From NCBI GenBank assembly GCA_001414345.1, contig LLCB01000014.1:62001-126000 (forward strand): 64,000 bases of DNA, given 5' to 3'. Origin of the DNA: Hymenoscyphus infarciens (Eukaryota > Ascomycota > Leotiomycetes > Helotiales > Helotiaceae). A program made the position numbers and the translations under genes. A model generated the notes under the pieces. That model was not told where the DNA came from. It saw nothing but the letters and a program-made list of their open reading frames with translations, and did no database searches. The first letter of the stretch is position 1. Each line of letters begins with the position of its first letter. Shown piece after piece: positions 32,885 to 45,078 of the stretch.

Positions 32885-35600
32885 ATGGCGGGCCAGTCAT
32901 CGAAGGCGCATAGGCAGGTGGAGGATGCGGAGAGGGCTCCTTTGTTGGGTGTGAAAAATGCTGAGAATGGGAAGAGTGGTGGGAAGAGTGCTAAAGAGGA
33001 TACCGAGGCAACGGTGCCCGTGAAGGCTGCGAGGTGGGTGGCTAGGCATGCGGTTATTGTGTTTATGAGCTTGTTGATTTTGGCTGTTATTATTGTGCTG
33101 TGCCTGTTCTTTGGAAGTAAGAAATCCCCTTCCTCCGTTTGGTATCTGCGGATTTGTCTGAGGTTCATAGCTAATTGTTATTGTTTACAGCATACAATCA
33201 TGATAAGAAAACCAATACTAAAGCTACCGTCTGCTTGACGCCTGCTTGCGTTCATGCCTCCTCCGAAATCCTCTACAACCTCTCGCCCGACTATAAGGAG
33301 ATTGATCCGTGTACGAATTTTGAGGAGCTGGTTTGTGGTGGATGGGGGGATAGACATGATTTGAGACCGGACCAGGGAGATGCCTTTACTGGTACTATCA
33401 TGAGCGAGAACAGCCAAATGTTGCTCAGACATATTTTGGAGGCCCCATACCCGGACGAATCGAAGGTGGGTTATGCTGGATTGCCGGAGAAAACAGGATG
33501 GATTGCTAACTTGATGTACAGCACTCTAGCTTCTCCCCAGCACAGCTTATGGCCACGGCTTCTTCGGTCGATCAACAGAACTTTGACAAACTCCGAGATG
33601 CATACGATGCCTGTATGGACGAGGAAACAATCAAGAAAGCAGGCGTCAAACCACTCATGGATATTCTCCACGATGTAGCTGAAATGTACCCCGTCCAAGC
33701 CAAGACTGCCACAGAAGACAGCAAAGGGCTCTCAGACACAATTCGATTCCTAGCTAAACTGGGGGTCTCGTCCCTCGTATCTTTTGGAGCAGGAGCCGAT
33801 GACAAGGACCCAGATACTGTAGTTGTTGTTGCTTCTCCACCATGGCGAATTGGTCTTCCAGCCAAGGATTATTACACTGATGCTACTGTGCTGAAGAAGT
33901 ACGAGGATACACTTTCTGAGACTATTCAGAAGTTTCATCCGGAACTTCAGTACGTAAATCATTGGAAGATCTCCGTGCCTTGGGTTGAGCTAACTGTGCA
34001 TGGTAGGATTGTGAAGGGGAGTGGTGCTCAGAGTTATGCTCATGAGGTTGTGGAGTTTGAGAAGAAACTTGCTGCTGCTTCTCCAGATGAGGAGGATAGA
34101 AATGACGTTACTGTAAGTGCTTTTTTTTTAACGAACAATGGAAGTCTAATCATGAGATACAGCAATATTATAATCCTATGTCTCTCAAGGACGCGGACAA
34201 ACTTACTCCTCAAATTCGTCTGACGGATATTATTGGAAGTCTTCAACCATCAGATGTTACCACTGAGCGCATTATTGTGTCATCTCCTAGTTATATGACC
34301 AACTTGACTAGTATTCTTTCCGAGACCTCGAAAGAGGTGTTACAAGGTTATTTCATTTGGAAGGTTATCCAGTCTTTTGCTTCAGTCGTGGAAGCAGATG
34401 AGCTTAAAGCCTACTCGAGATTTCAGAACGAGCTTCAGGGCAAGGTGAGAGAGCTTTCTGTTCACGTAATTTGAAAATTTGGTGTACTAATATCATCTAG
34501 GATCCTGATTCTACCCCTGAGCGTTGGAGAACTTGTGTTGGTCATGTTGACGATGGCCTAGGATGGATCTTGAGTCGATTCTTCGTCGAAAAGGCATTCT
34601 CTGAGAAGGCTAAACAATTTGGTGATCAAATTGTTTCTGATATCAAGGATCAGTTTGTTGAGAAGCTCAAGGTTACGACTTGGATGGATAAGAGTGTCAT
34701 CGAATTGGCCATCGAGAAAGTGTACAAGATTGTGCAAAAGATTGGCTACCCAACAAAGGTATGCATTGGTTTTTCTCAGACCATTTCAATATTAACAGTC
34801 TACAGAGCCCCGACATTATGGACCCTCCAAGTCTTCAAGGTTACTACACCTCTATCAACATCACTCCCTCCGCATTCTTCGAAAATACTCTATCAATGAG
34901 TCGTTTCGGTGTAGCACGCGAATGGTCGAGTCTCGGTAAACCCGTGGACCGTGAGGAATGGGGTATGACGGTCCCAACCGTAAATGCGTACTACAACCCC
35001 CCAGGAAATGAAATCGTCTTTCCAGCAGGAATCATGCAATTCCCAGTCTTCGACGTCAACGTTCCCCAATACCTAAGCTATGGGGCTTTCGGTTCGGTTT
35101 CCGGTCACGAACTCTCGCACGCATTCGATTCCACAGGTCGCCACTACGATCAAAACGGGAACTACACAGATTGGTGGACTCCCAGCACCGTGTCCGCATT
35201 CAAGGAACGCGCCGAATGTTTTGTCAACCAATACTCTGAGTTCACAGTCCCAGGGCCTGATGACAAACCTCTTCACGTCAACGGACGACTTACGCTAGGT
35301 GAGAATATTGCTGATGCCGGCGGTATAACAGCAGCGTTCGCGGCTTGGAAGAAGAGAGAGCAGGAGATTGCTAATGAGGATCTGCCTGGTTTGGAATACT
35401 TTACTCAAGAACAGCTTTTCTTCGTGGGCTATGCCGGGTGGTGGTGTGGCAAGAGTCGAAAGGAAACGGCTGTTCAGAGGATATATACGGATCCTCATGC
35501 GCCGAAGTGGGCGAGAATTTTGGGGACTATGGCTAATAGTCGAGATTTTAAGGAGAGTTTTAAGTGTGAGAAGAAGGAGCCTGTTTGTGAAATTTGGTAG
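32885..35600 (+). CDS. M13 family zinc metallopeptidase (neprilysin/ECE-like)
   Basis: I read seven exons: 32885-33116, 33191-33465, 33522-33949, 34007-34112, 34163-34444, 34501-34758, 34806-35600, giving 791 residues. M13 enzymes are type II membrane ectopeptidases that cut peptides with a zinc ion. A cytosolic tail (1-53) precedes a membrane anchor at about 54-77. The large ectodomain holds the substrate motif NAYY, the zinc motif HELSH at 628-632 (two zinc histidines and the catalytic Glu), and GENIAD with the third ligand E693 and its partner D697. It ends in the family's CxxW (CEIW). All catalytic residues are intact. The 57-nt intron at 33950-34006 is in frame and has no stop, so it can be missed; its GTACGT donor, GCTAAC branch point and TAG acceptor support removal. 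The fungal substrate is unknown. Confidence 0.94.
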
Positions 35601-36326
35601 GTGGATCAATTTCAAACTGGGAGGTTGGGTCGAAATATTAACCCAACTCGAGGGAGAAATATGGATCTCTCATGGATGTATTATTTGGAGCTCGGAGAAA
35701 GGCGGGGGAAATTTGTATATTTGTATTAATGGGGAGCATAGGGTGCATTATCGGCTACTACAGCATTATCATTTTCTTTTTCCTTTTTCGAATTCATTAG
35801 CATAGGCTTAAGTAGGTTATGAGAAACTTCGCAACCTTTATACTACTTTTTCTCATTGTATGGGGAAGGTGGTCAAGAAATCTCTTGAAAAATAATCTCG
35901 CTAGCGTTTTCCTCCCTGCCTAGGCTCGCGATGGGTATTGAAAATGGCAGTAGATACTTCACGTTCGTACCTGCCTACCTGAATCTCGTTGTTCTCACAT
36001 TCTATGGTAATTCAAGGCGATTAATCTAAAGGTTTAGAAAGATTTATAATAGATCGATGAGCTATTTATTGTTGCTTCTAACGTCCGTCGCGAGCAAAAA
36101 TCTGTCCCCAGCACCAAACAGTGTATGTCGCAAGCCATCTTTCCTTTCCCGCGGTTGTCAGCTTGATTGGAATCCGATACTTGGTTGATAATCCAGGAGG
36201 TCTTTGAACATGTGACTCTGTCTGAATTAAGATTTGTTGCACTTCGCAGCTCTTTTTGGAGAGTACTACTACCGAAGTTGGAGGGAGCCATGTGATGTTC
36301 TTACTTGAATTATCGGACAAGGATTG
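35601..36326. other. M13 gene 3' flank, no gene
   Basis: No supported gene. This is the 3' end of the peptidase transcript, followed by moderately AT-rich sequence up to the left end of the TIR element. Confidence 0.5.
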
Positions 36327-37258
36327 CGCTATTCTGTCCCAACGCTAGCAGGGGTCCCTGGTGTGCCAAGAGCGCCACCACGTGACTCGCCCCCTCATCC
36401 TCCTATTCACTCTGCCAGAAGCATTTTACTCTTTTCTCCGGGGGGCTAGCCCCCCGGACCCCCCAGTGGGAGGGACACCCTCCCACACCCACCTACTAGG
36501 AGTAAGCGTATTCTATTTATATATAAGAGTAAATTCGAGCCATTTTACCTTATTAGTTAAGTCGGAAGCTAGAGTGTAACGGCATGCCATCATCCTAGAT
36601 AGCTAGGAGTACCTACCACATATAAGGTTTCGGCAGTTATTATATTATCTGTTTTAGGAAGGTTACGTAGGTTTAAGCTTTTATATTAGCCGAGGTTGTT
36701 CGTTTTCGGACCCTTTTATACTATCTGAACCTCTTATATATAGCAGCCTACTCCTAGAGTTAGAGAGGGATAGTTTTTCCTTTTCTTCTATATTAGAGCC
36801 TAGTATTTACATACGTTATTCTGTCTCGAACACACTCCTATATACCTCTTCTATAGTAGTATGTATTTCGTACCGTTATATAGAGAACGTAGAGTAATAA
36901 GTAGAGATAAACAGATTACTATAGACCTTAGTACAACGTTTCATAAAAATTAGTTAGAGAGTATACTAGTACCTAGCGTAAATAGAAGGCAAAGAGAAAG
37001 CGCTAGCCTAATTAGGCTCTCCTTAGATTTAAGCTTTTTAAGCGCTTTATTCGATAGTACGTAGTTTATCGATTTATTATTATAAGCTTTTATTATTATT
37101 ACGAGCTTTGTTTATTCTTTATATCTGATTTTACGTATAGAGCTAAACCTTTTTAAGAAGGCGGTGGCGATTGTTTTCTAGTAAGAGTAAATATGTTGAA
37201 ATTTCGCTAATTTTCTACGCTAGCAAGGGTACCATGCTAGCGTTAGGACAGAATAGCG
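36327..37258. mobile_element. 932-bp TIR element, decayed, non-coding
   Basis: The left end (36327-36360) and the right end (37225-37258) are inverted repeats. Both open CGCTATTCTGTCC, then Y, then AACGCTAGCA, with few mismatches over about 34 bp. The interior is mostly TA-rich and stop-filled, except for a GC-rich block near 36438-36490 with two hairpins. I found no clear target-site duplication: the flanks AAGGATTG and TTTCCCGA do not match. The element is therefore either old or was inserted by a mechanism that leaves none. Superfamily is unknown. Confidence 0.65.
36438..36485. repeat. two adjacent GC-rich perfect hairpins
   Basis: CCGGGGGGCTAGCCCCCCGG (36438-36457) is a perfect 20-bp palindrome. 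Ten bases on, TGGGAGGG-ACA-CCCTCCCA (36467-36485) is a perfect 8-bp stem with a 3-nt loop. They stand out in a TA-rich element and could extrude as cruciforms or fold in RNA. They have no terminator role in a fungus; I list them as structure only. Confidence 0.85.
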
Positions 37259-38633
37259 TTTCCCGAATTATCCTTTGAGTAGATCTACTACTTAAAATCT
37301 GATTATAGAGAGCGGCTAAATGAGAATAGGAGAAACGCTTCTATTGTTGTGTTTTACTCGAGCGAATTTAAGGAAGTATTAGATCTACTTACTTTGAGTA
37401 GAATAAGTATTAGATTTACTCACTTTTACAAGATAAGTATTAGGTTTACGATTAAATTACTAACATGGAATTAAATTAGTGTTGTTAAGTGTAAAATAGT
37501 TTAGAGGTTTAGCTGCCTCGATGATCTTGTTTAGAAATTCATAATATAGTAATAGAAAGTATCGCAACTCTTAAGTTTTATAAGTTGAGCCTGGAGATTT
37601 TAGTTAGATGATCAAATCATATAGGTAGTAATAGAAGCGTGAAGAGCAGACTGATCCCTTCTCCGTTTTAATACTCGACCGCAAATCGAGTAGCTCAATT
37701 AGGCTCGTGACTCTCTTAAACCTTCTTTTTCTCGAGTACAACCGACTTCTCTGCTTTACATCCAACGACGACCTTTTAACCAAGCTTAACCAGGGCCTCA
37801 AACGACAAAATTCTACTTAGAACCTAACTTCGCGTCAACATCTAAACGCCTCGTGTTCCGCCATCCACTCTGCAACAGAGCCTCGAATCCTGCATTTGCA
37901 GATTACAAGACTCTCTTACTCTTGGAAAGAAAGAAAAGCTCAAATTGCCCCATATCGCCGAATGAACCTCACACTCTTAAACCACCCTTAAGCGAGTGAA
38001 ACAAAGTTACTATCGATACGGAACGTAACTATCGAGCGTTCTAAGCAATATGTGAAAGGAGAAGTTGAGTAAGGTGAATAGTTTCTCGAGATGGAATGAA
38101 CAGTCTCTTAGAAGGGTTCAGAGATCTCTCCTTACAAATCTACGTTTCTGCTTACGCTCTGACGAGAGAGAGAGCTTATACTAGTGGGTGTAGAAACTCG
38201 TGAGCTAGCGGGTTCCCACTAAATCTTTTGGTAACAAGTAGTGAAAATGGCAGACTTGGGCACCGATAATTTTATATCGAGAATACCTTTGATAAATTAT
38301 ACTAAAGTATATCTAGAAGAGTAGTAGCTTATATCGCTACTAGAGACTAGTATACTAAATATTAGTTACTTTTATCTTATATAAGTCTAATCCTAAGAGC
38401 TTATTTTCAAGCCTATATCTTTCTTATGAATTAAATATAATTCTTATAAAAATTATACTAAAAATGGTGAAGTAATTATAAAATAAGTAGGTAGTAGAAG
38501 GAGAGAGGTAAAAGCTCGCTTAGCCATCGTACGGATACTTATGCTCTAGTACTATACGTGTCCCAAAACCCAAATTTCCACTCCCCAAAAACACATCAAC
38601 ATCGCGAGAAGAAAACAAGAGAACAGTCCGACC
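37259..38633. other. TA-rich island next to the transporter gene
   Basis: Mostly TA-rich, stop-filled sequence with a more GC-balanced part at about 37600-38240. No frame of useful length encodes anything I recognise. It is probably decayed repeat sequence. The stretch at 38460-38633 leads into the 3' end of the minus-strand transporter gene. Confidence 0.5.
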
Positions 38634-40790
38634 TCAAGCCAAACTTCCACCCTCTCTCCCACCACCCATAACCCCCAACCCCTCGCGCTCCCTATCAGCC
38701 TCAATCCTCCGCATCTTAATCTTATGACCCCTCCCAAAAAGCCCCAGGCATAACGGCAACGGAATGACAACCATAGCCATAACACATTGAAATACCAAAG
38801 CCTTATACATATTCCCCGGCGGCCTGTCACTGCCATCATCTGCCGGTCCATCTTTTTCACCCCCCGGCGCTCTTAGCGCATCACTGATGACAATAAAGGC
38901 ACCGCCTAGCAATTGGCCCCCAGTCCAGAGGATGGTAGATGTGATTTCCGGAGAAACAGGATGTGTAAGTTCAATAATATATTCCAAAACGACAGGAACA
39001 AGCGAAAAAGAGGCTGCTCCGAGGATTGAGAGAATAGCATAAGGCGCAGCAAGCGTCCTAGTCTGGGGCGCAAAGGTAAAAGCCAAGTACCCCAAAGCAA
39101 CAATCGGGACCTGCAACTTGATCGCGAAAAGGTAGCTCTTCGTTCGATCAATGATCGGACTGGTGACCGCTGAAGTGACAAGTCCTACAACGATGAGGAG
39201 GGCACCTGCGATGCCGGCGTCGGTTTCCGAGAAGGAGTAGGGCTCTAACATCTGGTTCAAAAGGGAGGAGATGCTGTTGAAGAGGCTGACGTAGAAGGTG
39301 AAGGGGATCATTATCATGTAGAATTCGGGGGATGTGAAGAGGGTTTTTAGCGAGGGGAGGAGAGGGTGTTTTGGGATTGTACCGGAGTGGGAGGCGGGTG
39401 TTGGGGGGTGGGAGGGGATGAAGAATGAGGGGATTGAGGCTATTGATGACTGGATTTTTGGTTAGTTGGTTGACTTGAATGGATTGGCGAAGGGTTTGTG
39501 GAGACTTACGATAATAGCAATGTACAACACCAAGTTCGGGATTTCCGAAGCTTTCGTAGCCCAAAATGGATCGATCAATTGTGCCAAAGCCCCTCCGAAT
39601 GGATTTGCCAAACTCATAACGGCCGTCGCAGCAACTCTCCCTTTGTTTGTGAACCAGAGATCTGAGTATCTCGTTGGCGCAGACAACACAAATGGTTGCG
39701 CAATACCAGTCAATATCTGACCAAACATTAAACCCCCGAAATTCCCATGTTCTCCTGATCGCGTGGAGCCATAGCGTACCCAATTGCCTACCAATATAAG
39801 GACTGAGGCCACGATGATGGAATGTTTGGGACCTCCTTTGTGAAGGGTGATGATTGTGATAGGAGAGGCGACGACGAATGCGAATAGGAAGCCGGTCGAA
39901 AGCCAGTTTATGGCAGATTCGCTGACGTTGTAGTATTCGGATGCAGTTTTCGAAGAGGCAGAGAAGGAGAGCCACTATGTCACAGAAGTCAGTGCATGTA
40001 CAATTGAAGGATGTCGTCGTATAGAAATCGTGGGACAGGGAGGGGTAGAGGAAGAACTTACATCCCAAGACACGATGATATTCAACAACACCAATTGCAC
40101 CAAGCCAAACCACCTCCTCTTATAAACCTTATACACCGTCGCATCCGCCACATGGCCATCTCCTCCTCGCTCATTCTCACCATCCAAGCCCGTGGCATGT
40201 CCTCCAGCTCGTTCTGCTGGCACACCACTCTCCCTCTCCCTCTCCTCCTCCTCCTCCTCCTCCTCCTCCTCCTCAAGCAATCCATCATCACTCCTCATAT
40301 CAGTCAAAACTTCAATCTCGCCCAGCCCCCTCGAATCGCCCGTCCCATTCGTGGCCATCGTCTTCAAGTCCTTCTTCCCATCCGCATCATCTTCACTACT
40401 ACTCCTCACCACAGCTTCCCCATTCGCATTCGTCGCATTCGCAGTGGTGGCACTCCCCCCTTTCTTCGATTTCCCAGAACCCATTCCTCGCATGCGCAAC
40501 GGATGCATAATAGTCCACCCCGCAGGATGAGTCCCCTCTTCCTCCCTCTTCTTCTCCCTTGTCAATTCGTCCTTTCCCTTTGTCGTTCCTGCCTCTCTCT
40601 GTCCCTGCCTCTCCTTGTCCAACCCCGATTTCTCGTTCCCAATCACAGGAGTAATCGAAATTAAATCGGAACCGTCTTTCGCGGTATCTGTTCCCCTCTC
40701 TTTCATCGGCTCTGTAAGGACTGGATTGGAATTTATACAAGTATCAAGCTCCTGTTGCTTCTCCCCCTTCTCCGTCTCACCCAATGCCAT
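38634..40790 (-). CDS. MFS transporter, SLC49/FLVCR-like, with long acidic N-terminus
   Basis: Three exons (40790-40062, 39974-39510, 39449-38634) give 669 residues; the introns are 87 and 60 nt with GTAAGT donors. Residues 1-225 are cytosolic and polar, with an unbroken glutamate run near 173-183 encoded by a trinucleotide repeat at 40243-40275. The membrane part starts with KVYKRRWFGLVQLVLLNIIV and 'ESAINWLSTGFLFAFVVASP', the opening of SLC49/FLVCR-like carriers, and has about 12 hydrophobic segments broken by a cytosolic loop near residue 400. Characterised animal members move haem, choline or related amines; the fungal substrate is unknown, so I name only the superfamily with confidence. 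There is no neighbour suggesting a pathway. Confidence 0.85.
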
Positions 40791-42051
40791 TGCTCAGGTA
40801 CTCGGGCGCGATCCCGCTACCGATCTCCGCACAGGCTAGGGTTCAGGGTCCTTCGTACGCTAAACGCGGGTACCAAGAGTTCGGGACCGCCTCTGAATTA
40901 GTTGGAGATTCGTTCAATCACATCTCACTCATCAAACCACCAAAAAAAAAAGACTTCAATTCAACGGAAGTAAAATGGCGCGGCACAATATGAGAGGAAT
41001 TGGATTGAATTGATAATCGCGAAAGAGGGGAAGATACAGAGGTGCACAACCTCCCTGGGGTAAAACGGGGTCACAAGCAGCAGCGACGACTGGTCTTGTG
41101 AGCGGTGTCCTGGTTTGTAAAGGTGGCGTAAATATGATTGACAGGTTGTCGTTTTAGGTGGGTATGTCAACTTTCCTGCTTGCTAGATTGAGCTAAAATG
41201 ACCGAAAAGAGAGCTTCAGCTAAATCCCCTAACTAAATCGCCTGACTCTAACCCGATTAGGCACTCTCATTGCGCGCGCACAACACTAATTCTCTACCTA
41301 TGCTAAGGGATAGTGACCTGGTTTTTGAGGTTGGGGTTAGTGGCTAGAGGTTAGGGATAAGGGTTAGTAATATATGATTTTATACTTTGGCGACTGGAAA
41401 ACGTCCTAATTTGGTTAGATCAGTCAAAAGGGTCAGGGGATTTAGCAAAACTCATTTAGCACACAGTGAATTTGCATTGTGAAAGTCCGAGGTTGTGATG
41501 GGGATAAATAGGTTTGGCTTGGCGGGTAAAGCAGCATCGAGTTACTCAAAATCACAACGAGTAACTCGAGCTCATAAGCCTCATTTTTAGTGGTCACCAC
41601 CAAAGTAGGAATGTGAATGGAAGGAAGGAAAACCATGATATTCAATTTATGTACCTCTCCACCAAAAGCCCCCTTCATTTTCTCCTCTTTCTCCTCCCCA
41701 TAACAAGAATCTTTTCATAAACACCTCCTACTTCCCTTCCTGGTCCAAAAAAAAAAAAAAAAATCATCAAATAATAGGCTTTTCATTAATCATTCCCATC
41801 TTCGTCCTTCATGTCAATTTCTTCAACAACAATGTCTCGCCAAAAGAAACCATGCAAGAAAGAAAACTCATAATAAAAACCTCGAGAGAGTAAGAACTCT
41901 CTCTGCTCATTCCTTCTCAAGAGAAAACAGTATGACCAGGTCGACCGTAGCATCATAAAACAAATACAGAAAGAAAAAAAACAACCAATGCAACATTAAC
42001 TCCAACCCGGAAACACCCTTCATACGAAGTTCTTCAATGCTGTACAAATAC
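40791..42051. other. intergenic, transporter promoter and GBD-gene 3' flank
   Basis: The right part is the 3' end of the GBD-like gene and contains an A16-A17 run near 41747-41763. The left part is the transporter promoter. Degenerate GGTTAG/TTAGGG-like words occur at 41325-41370 but do not form a telomere-type array. No gene is supported. Confidence 0.5.
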
Positions 42052-44708
42052 TCACAGCCATCCACCATCGTTAACACCATTCGCAACCTCACGAGCCTTG
42101 ACTTCGCCCCCAAAGCTAAGCTTCATCTGAATTCTAGGAGCTTCCTGCACTGCCGCAGCTTTCTTGGGACTTTTCTTGGGACTTAGACTCTCAGTACTAG
42201 GTCCACATCGAACCTCTCTCGTATTCCAGCCATCTTCAGCTGCGGCCGCAACCCAACATCGGAGTCCGGCATGAACACCACCGTAGAACTTCTCTTTGCA
42301 GAGACGGAGAGTACCTCCCATGCACTTCTCCCATCCTGAGATGCGCATTTGCTCTCGGAGGTTATTGCGCTCCATTTGGGTTGGGAGACATGCCATGATG
42401 CCATTGACGAGATCGAGGTGTGATGCAAGGTAATTAGTGGCTTCCCATTCCACACCACCAACATATGGAGCGGCGGGCACAGGTGGAAGCTCTGGTGGGA
42501 AATGCTTGAACATATACATGTGGAACGGGTTCGACATATCAAGTCCCATGGCTCCAGTAGTTGGAGTCGAGGATGAGCTGGTGCCGTGCATGTGGTCGTG
42601 TATGTGATCTTTCGAGATTCTAGGGAGAGAAACGACGTTGAGGTTGTGTAAAAATATCCAGAAAACTTCCTTGGTGACGTTTGTCACTTCTTTGTTCCAT
42701 ACTGTATAAGGACGAGGACGTCGCATGTCCAAGACGAAATCGACGGGTCGTTGAGACTCGCTGGGGTCTTGGTTTCGAAGATAGCTGAGTAGTGTCTTTG
42801 CGCGGAGTGTGCGTTCCCCAATTGGAGCTGACTTGAGGTAGGTGAAAAGCAACGACGTGATGATATTTCTGGTCGTGAACTCGCTGGGTCCCTTCTTTTC
42901 CTCATCGAATATCATGTGTAGCAGAGCAGGGAAAAGGGTGGATTGGATCTTGTTGAGATACTCGAGAGCCAGGGCGGTGGTAGAAAGTGCCTTGAGGCAC
43001 AAAAGAACCTCATGAAGAAGGGCATCTTCGTGTTCCTCCCTATAAAATAATTAGCAAATCGACTAGCATCAGAGGACATTATCTCTACTAACCTCCACTC
43101 TACTTCCATGGTTCGGTGCAACAATCCCACGATCTCTTCCATCCCACCTAGTCCAACAAACTCATCGGTCCAAGCAACAGTCTCGTTTCGAAGAAGTAGT
43201 CGCAACTTATGGAGACGCCCGACTTCAACTCTTTCTGGTTGTTGAACTTTTCTCAAATATGACACAAAGTCCTCGGGAGTTTGGCCTTTTGCTTTCGCAA
43301 TGAGCGTTTGAGCGACAGCGCCGGCTGTGGTCAATGTTTTACTATCCCCCTTCAACGTAACAGACAACTTTGTTCGAGAGTTTCGGCTCATTGTGCCCTC
43401 AGGCTTCTTCGACTTGCTTGCTGAAGGCTCCTTGCTACTGCCCCTCGACAAGGTAAAAGTTCGACTTCTGGGTCGTTTGGTCTTGACCTCGACATCATGT
43501 GTACCGGAAGTAGCATCAGCACTTGAATTACTACCATCAGTTCCTGGTCTGCCGTTCCTCGCCGCAGCCGTCTCAGCGCGATCCTGTTTCACGAAATCTC
43601 TCTTCATCTCAATTGTAAGGCTCCTCATCTTGCCACGCATATTTTCTGGAATGTTGCGTCTGTCCAACATGGCTTCAAACTCCCGATCAATATCCCGATC
43701 CTCCAGTGGAACTTCTGATTCTTCCTGTTTTGATTTGCTACTTCCAAAGACAGATACAGCAGCCAATACGCGCTGTCCTCTATTCGGGGCGGCCTTATCG
43801 GATGCGTTTGAAGACGCAGTAGTCTTTCTCTCGAAGCTCGGTCGCTTCTCCCCAGAGATCACTCGTCGAACAATCTCTGCGCTGTGTCTTTGACTCTCCC
43901 TGCTAGCCTTGCGAGCGATGTCTTGAACACTAAAACTGCTTGGTAGGTATGTGGACTTCGGTCGTTGGGGGGCATCGCGTTGGGTGAGGGAGGGTTGGCT
44001 GCCGTGGCCATTGTAGAAGTTTCGTTGCTTGCCGGGCGAGTAGTTTTCTGGTGTATAGAGATCTATTTCGTCCTCCAAAAACTTCCCTCCCAATGGCTGT
44101 TTTGTAAAATGTTCGCTGGAAAACTGGGCATAAATAGGTGGTCGTGATAATTCGATGGGGGAGCAGAGTGCGGGGCTTCGGTTTTCTTTGTCCTTTGCTA
44201 TGCGTGCTTCTTCCTCCTCTGCCTGCTTCTTGAGACTCTTCGATGACTTGGGACGCGATAGGAGGGTTACGAAGTTTGAGGTCGACTTTGTCTTCTTCGC
44301 TCTCATGGAGCCAGCATCCTTGGCCTTCGATTGTTTGTTGCCGTCCCTTCCTGATAAAGATTTTAATGAGATTGAGCTCAATGTTTTTTTGTGCAATGAC
44401 TTATATCCGCTCTCCTCGCTCGTTGTGGGACGTTTCCCCTCCTTGGATCTCTTTCCCGGTGATGGTGGGGGCTGGCTCTGTAGATTTTGATGAAGCTCAC
44501 CTAAAGCTCGAGAGTTATGGGGATGATCGCGCGGGAGGAATGGCAGGTTTGGACCGCATTCGTATGCTGGAGATGCAACGAAAAGATCAGTTGGCGAAGG
44601 CAGAGAGTCTCCAGCGGATGTGGTTCGCTTGTGTATGAAGCTCTTCAAGACTGATGATTTCGGCCGCGTTCGTTGAGAGGTTTCGGGGGTTGGATATTGG
44701 GATGCCAT
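42052..44708 (-). CDS. formin-GBD/FH3-like protein without FH2 domain
   Basis: Two exons (44708-43093, 43039-42052) join across a 53-nt intron (donor GTTAGT, acceptor TATAG), giving 867 residues. Residues 1-335 are basic, Ser/Lys-rich and disordered. From about 340 the protein resembles the Rho-GTPase-binding and FH3 armadillo region of diaphanous formins: DIDREFEAMLDRRNIPENMRGKM, later PEDFVSYLRKVQ, and the helical block 'LHKLRLLLRNETVAWTDEFVGLGGMEEI', continuing after the intron with 'LLCLKALSTTALALEYLN'. There are no FH1 polyproline tracts and no FH2 actin-nucleating domain, so it should not nucleate actin by itself. A role as a Rho effector or polarity scaffold is inference. The stop at 42054-42052 overlaps a donor-like GTGAGT, so a further 3' exon cannot be excluded. 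Confidence 0.85.
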
Positions 44709-45078
44709 GGTGAACTGCAATTGAATGATGTGATGAATGAAGAGAAAGCTATGCAACAATGCTGGGAATTATGGTCTTCATAATGACATGGAAGATGGAT
44801 GTTCGTGACGATTAATTGAGCCGGGCTCTCGATGTTTACGAAGTTATCGAGGCCCATAGCAACAGTTGTTAGGTCAGTGCACAGCGCTATCGCGAAACAC
44901 GTGATGCTTCCAAGGTTATTTGCACTGCTCCTTGCCTATCAAGGAATTCTGCGCGACAAACTTGGAAGTCGCAAATGAAGGAAGGCATCAGGGTCGAGAC
45001 CATCCGATTGACAAGCATTGAAATTACCTTCGCTTTTTTTTTTTTGCTATGCTATGCACAACGCTAGGTAGAAATTAT
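44709..45078. other. promoter of the GBD-like gene
   Basis: This is 370 bp between the start of the GBD-like gene and the end of the next minus-strand gene. There is a CACGTG site at 44899-44904 and a T11 run near 45036. No gene is seen. Confidence 0.5.

Noticed and set aside
41325..41370. TTAGGG-like words suggesting interstitial telomere repeats
   Set aside because: Only two or three degenerate words occur, mixed with unrelated sequence; there is no tandem array.
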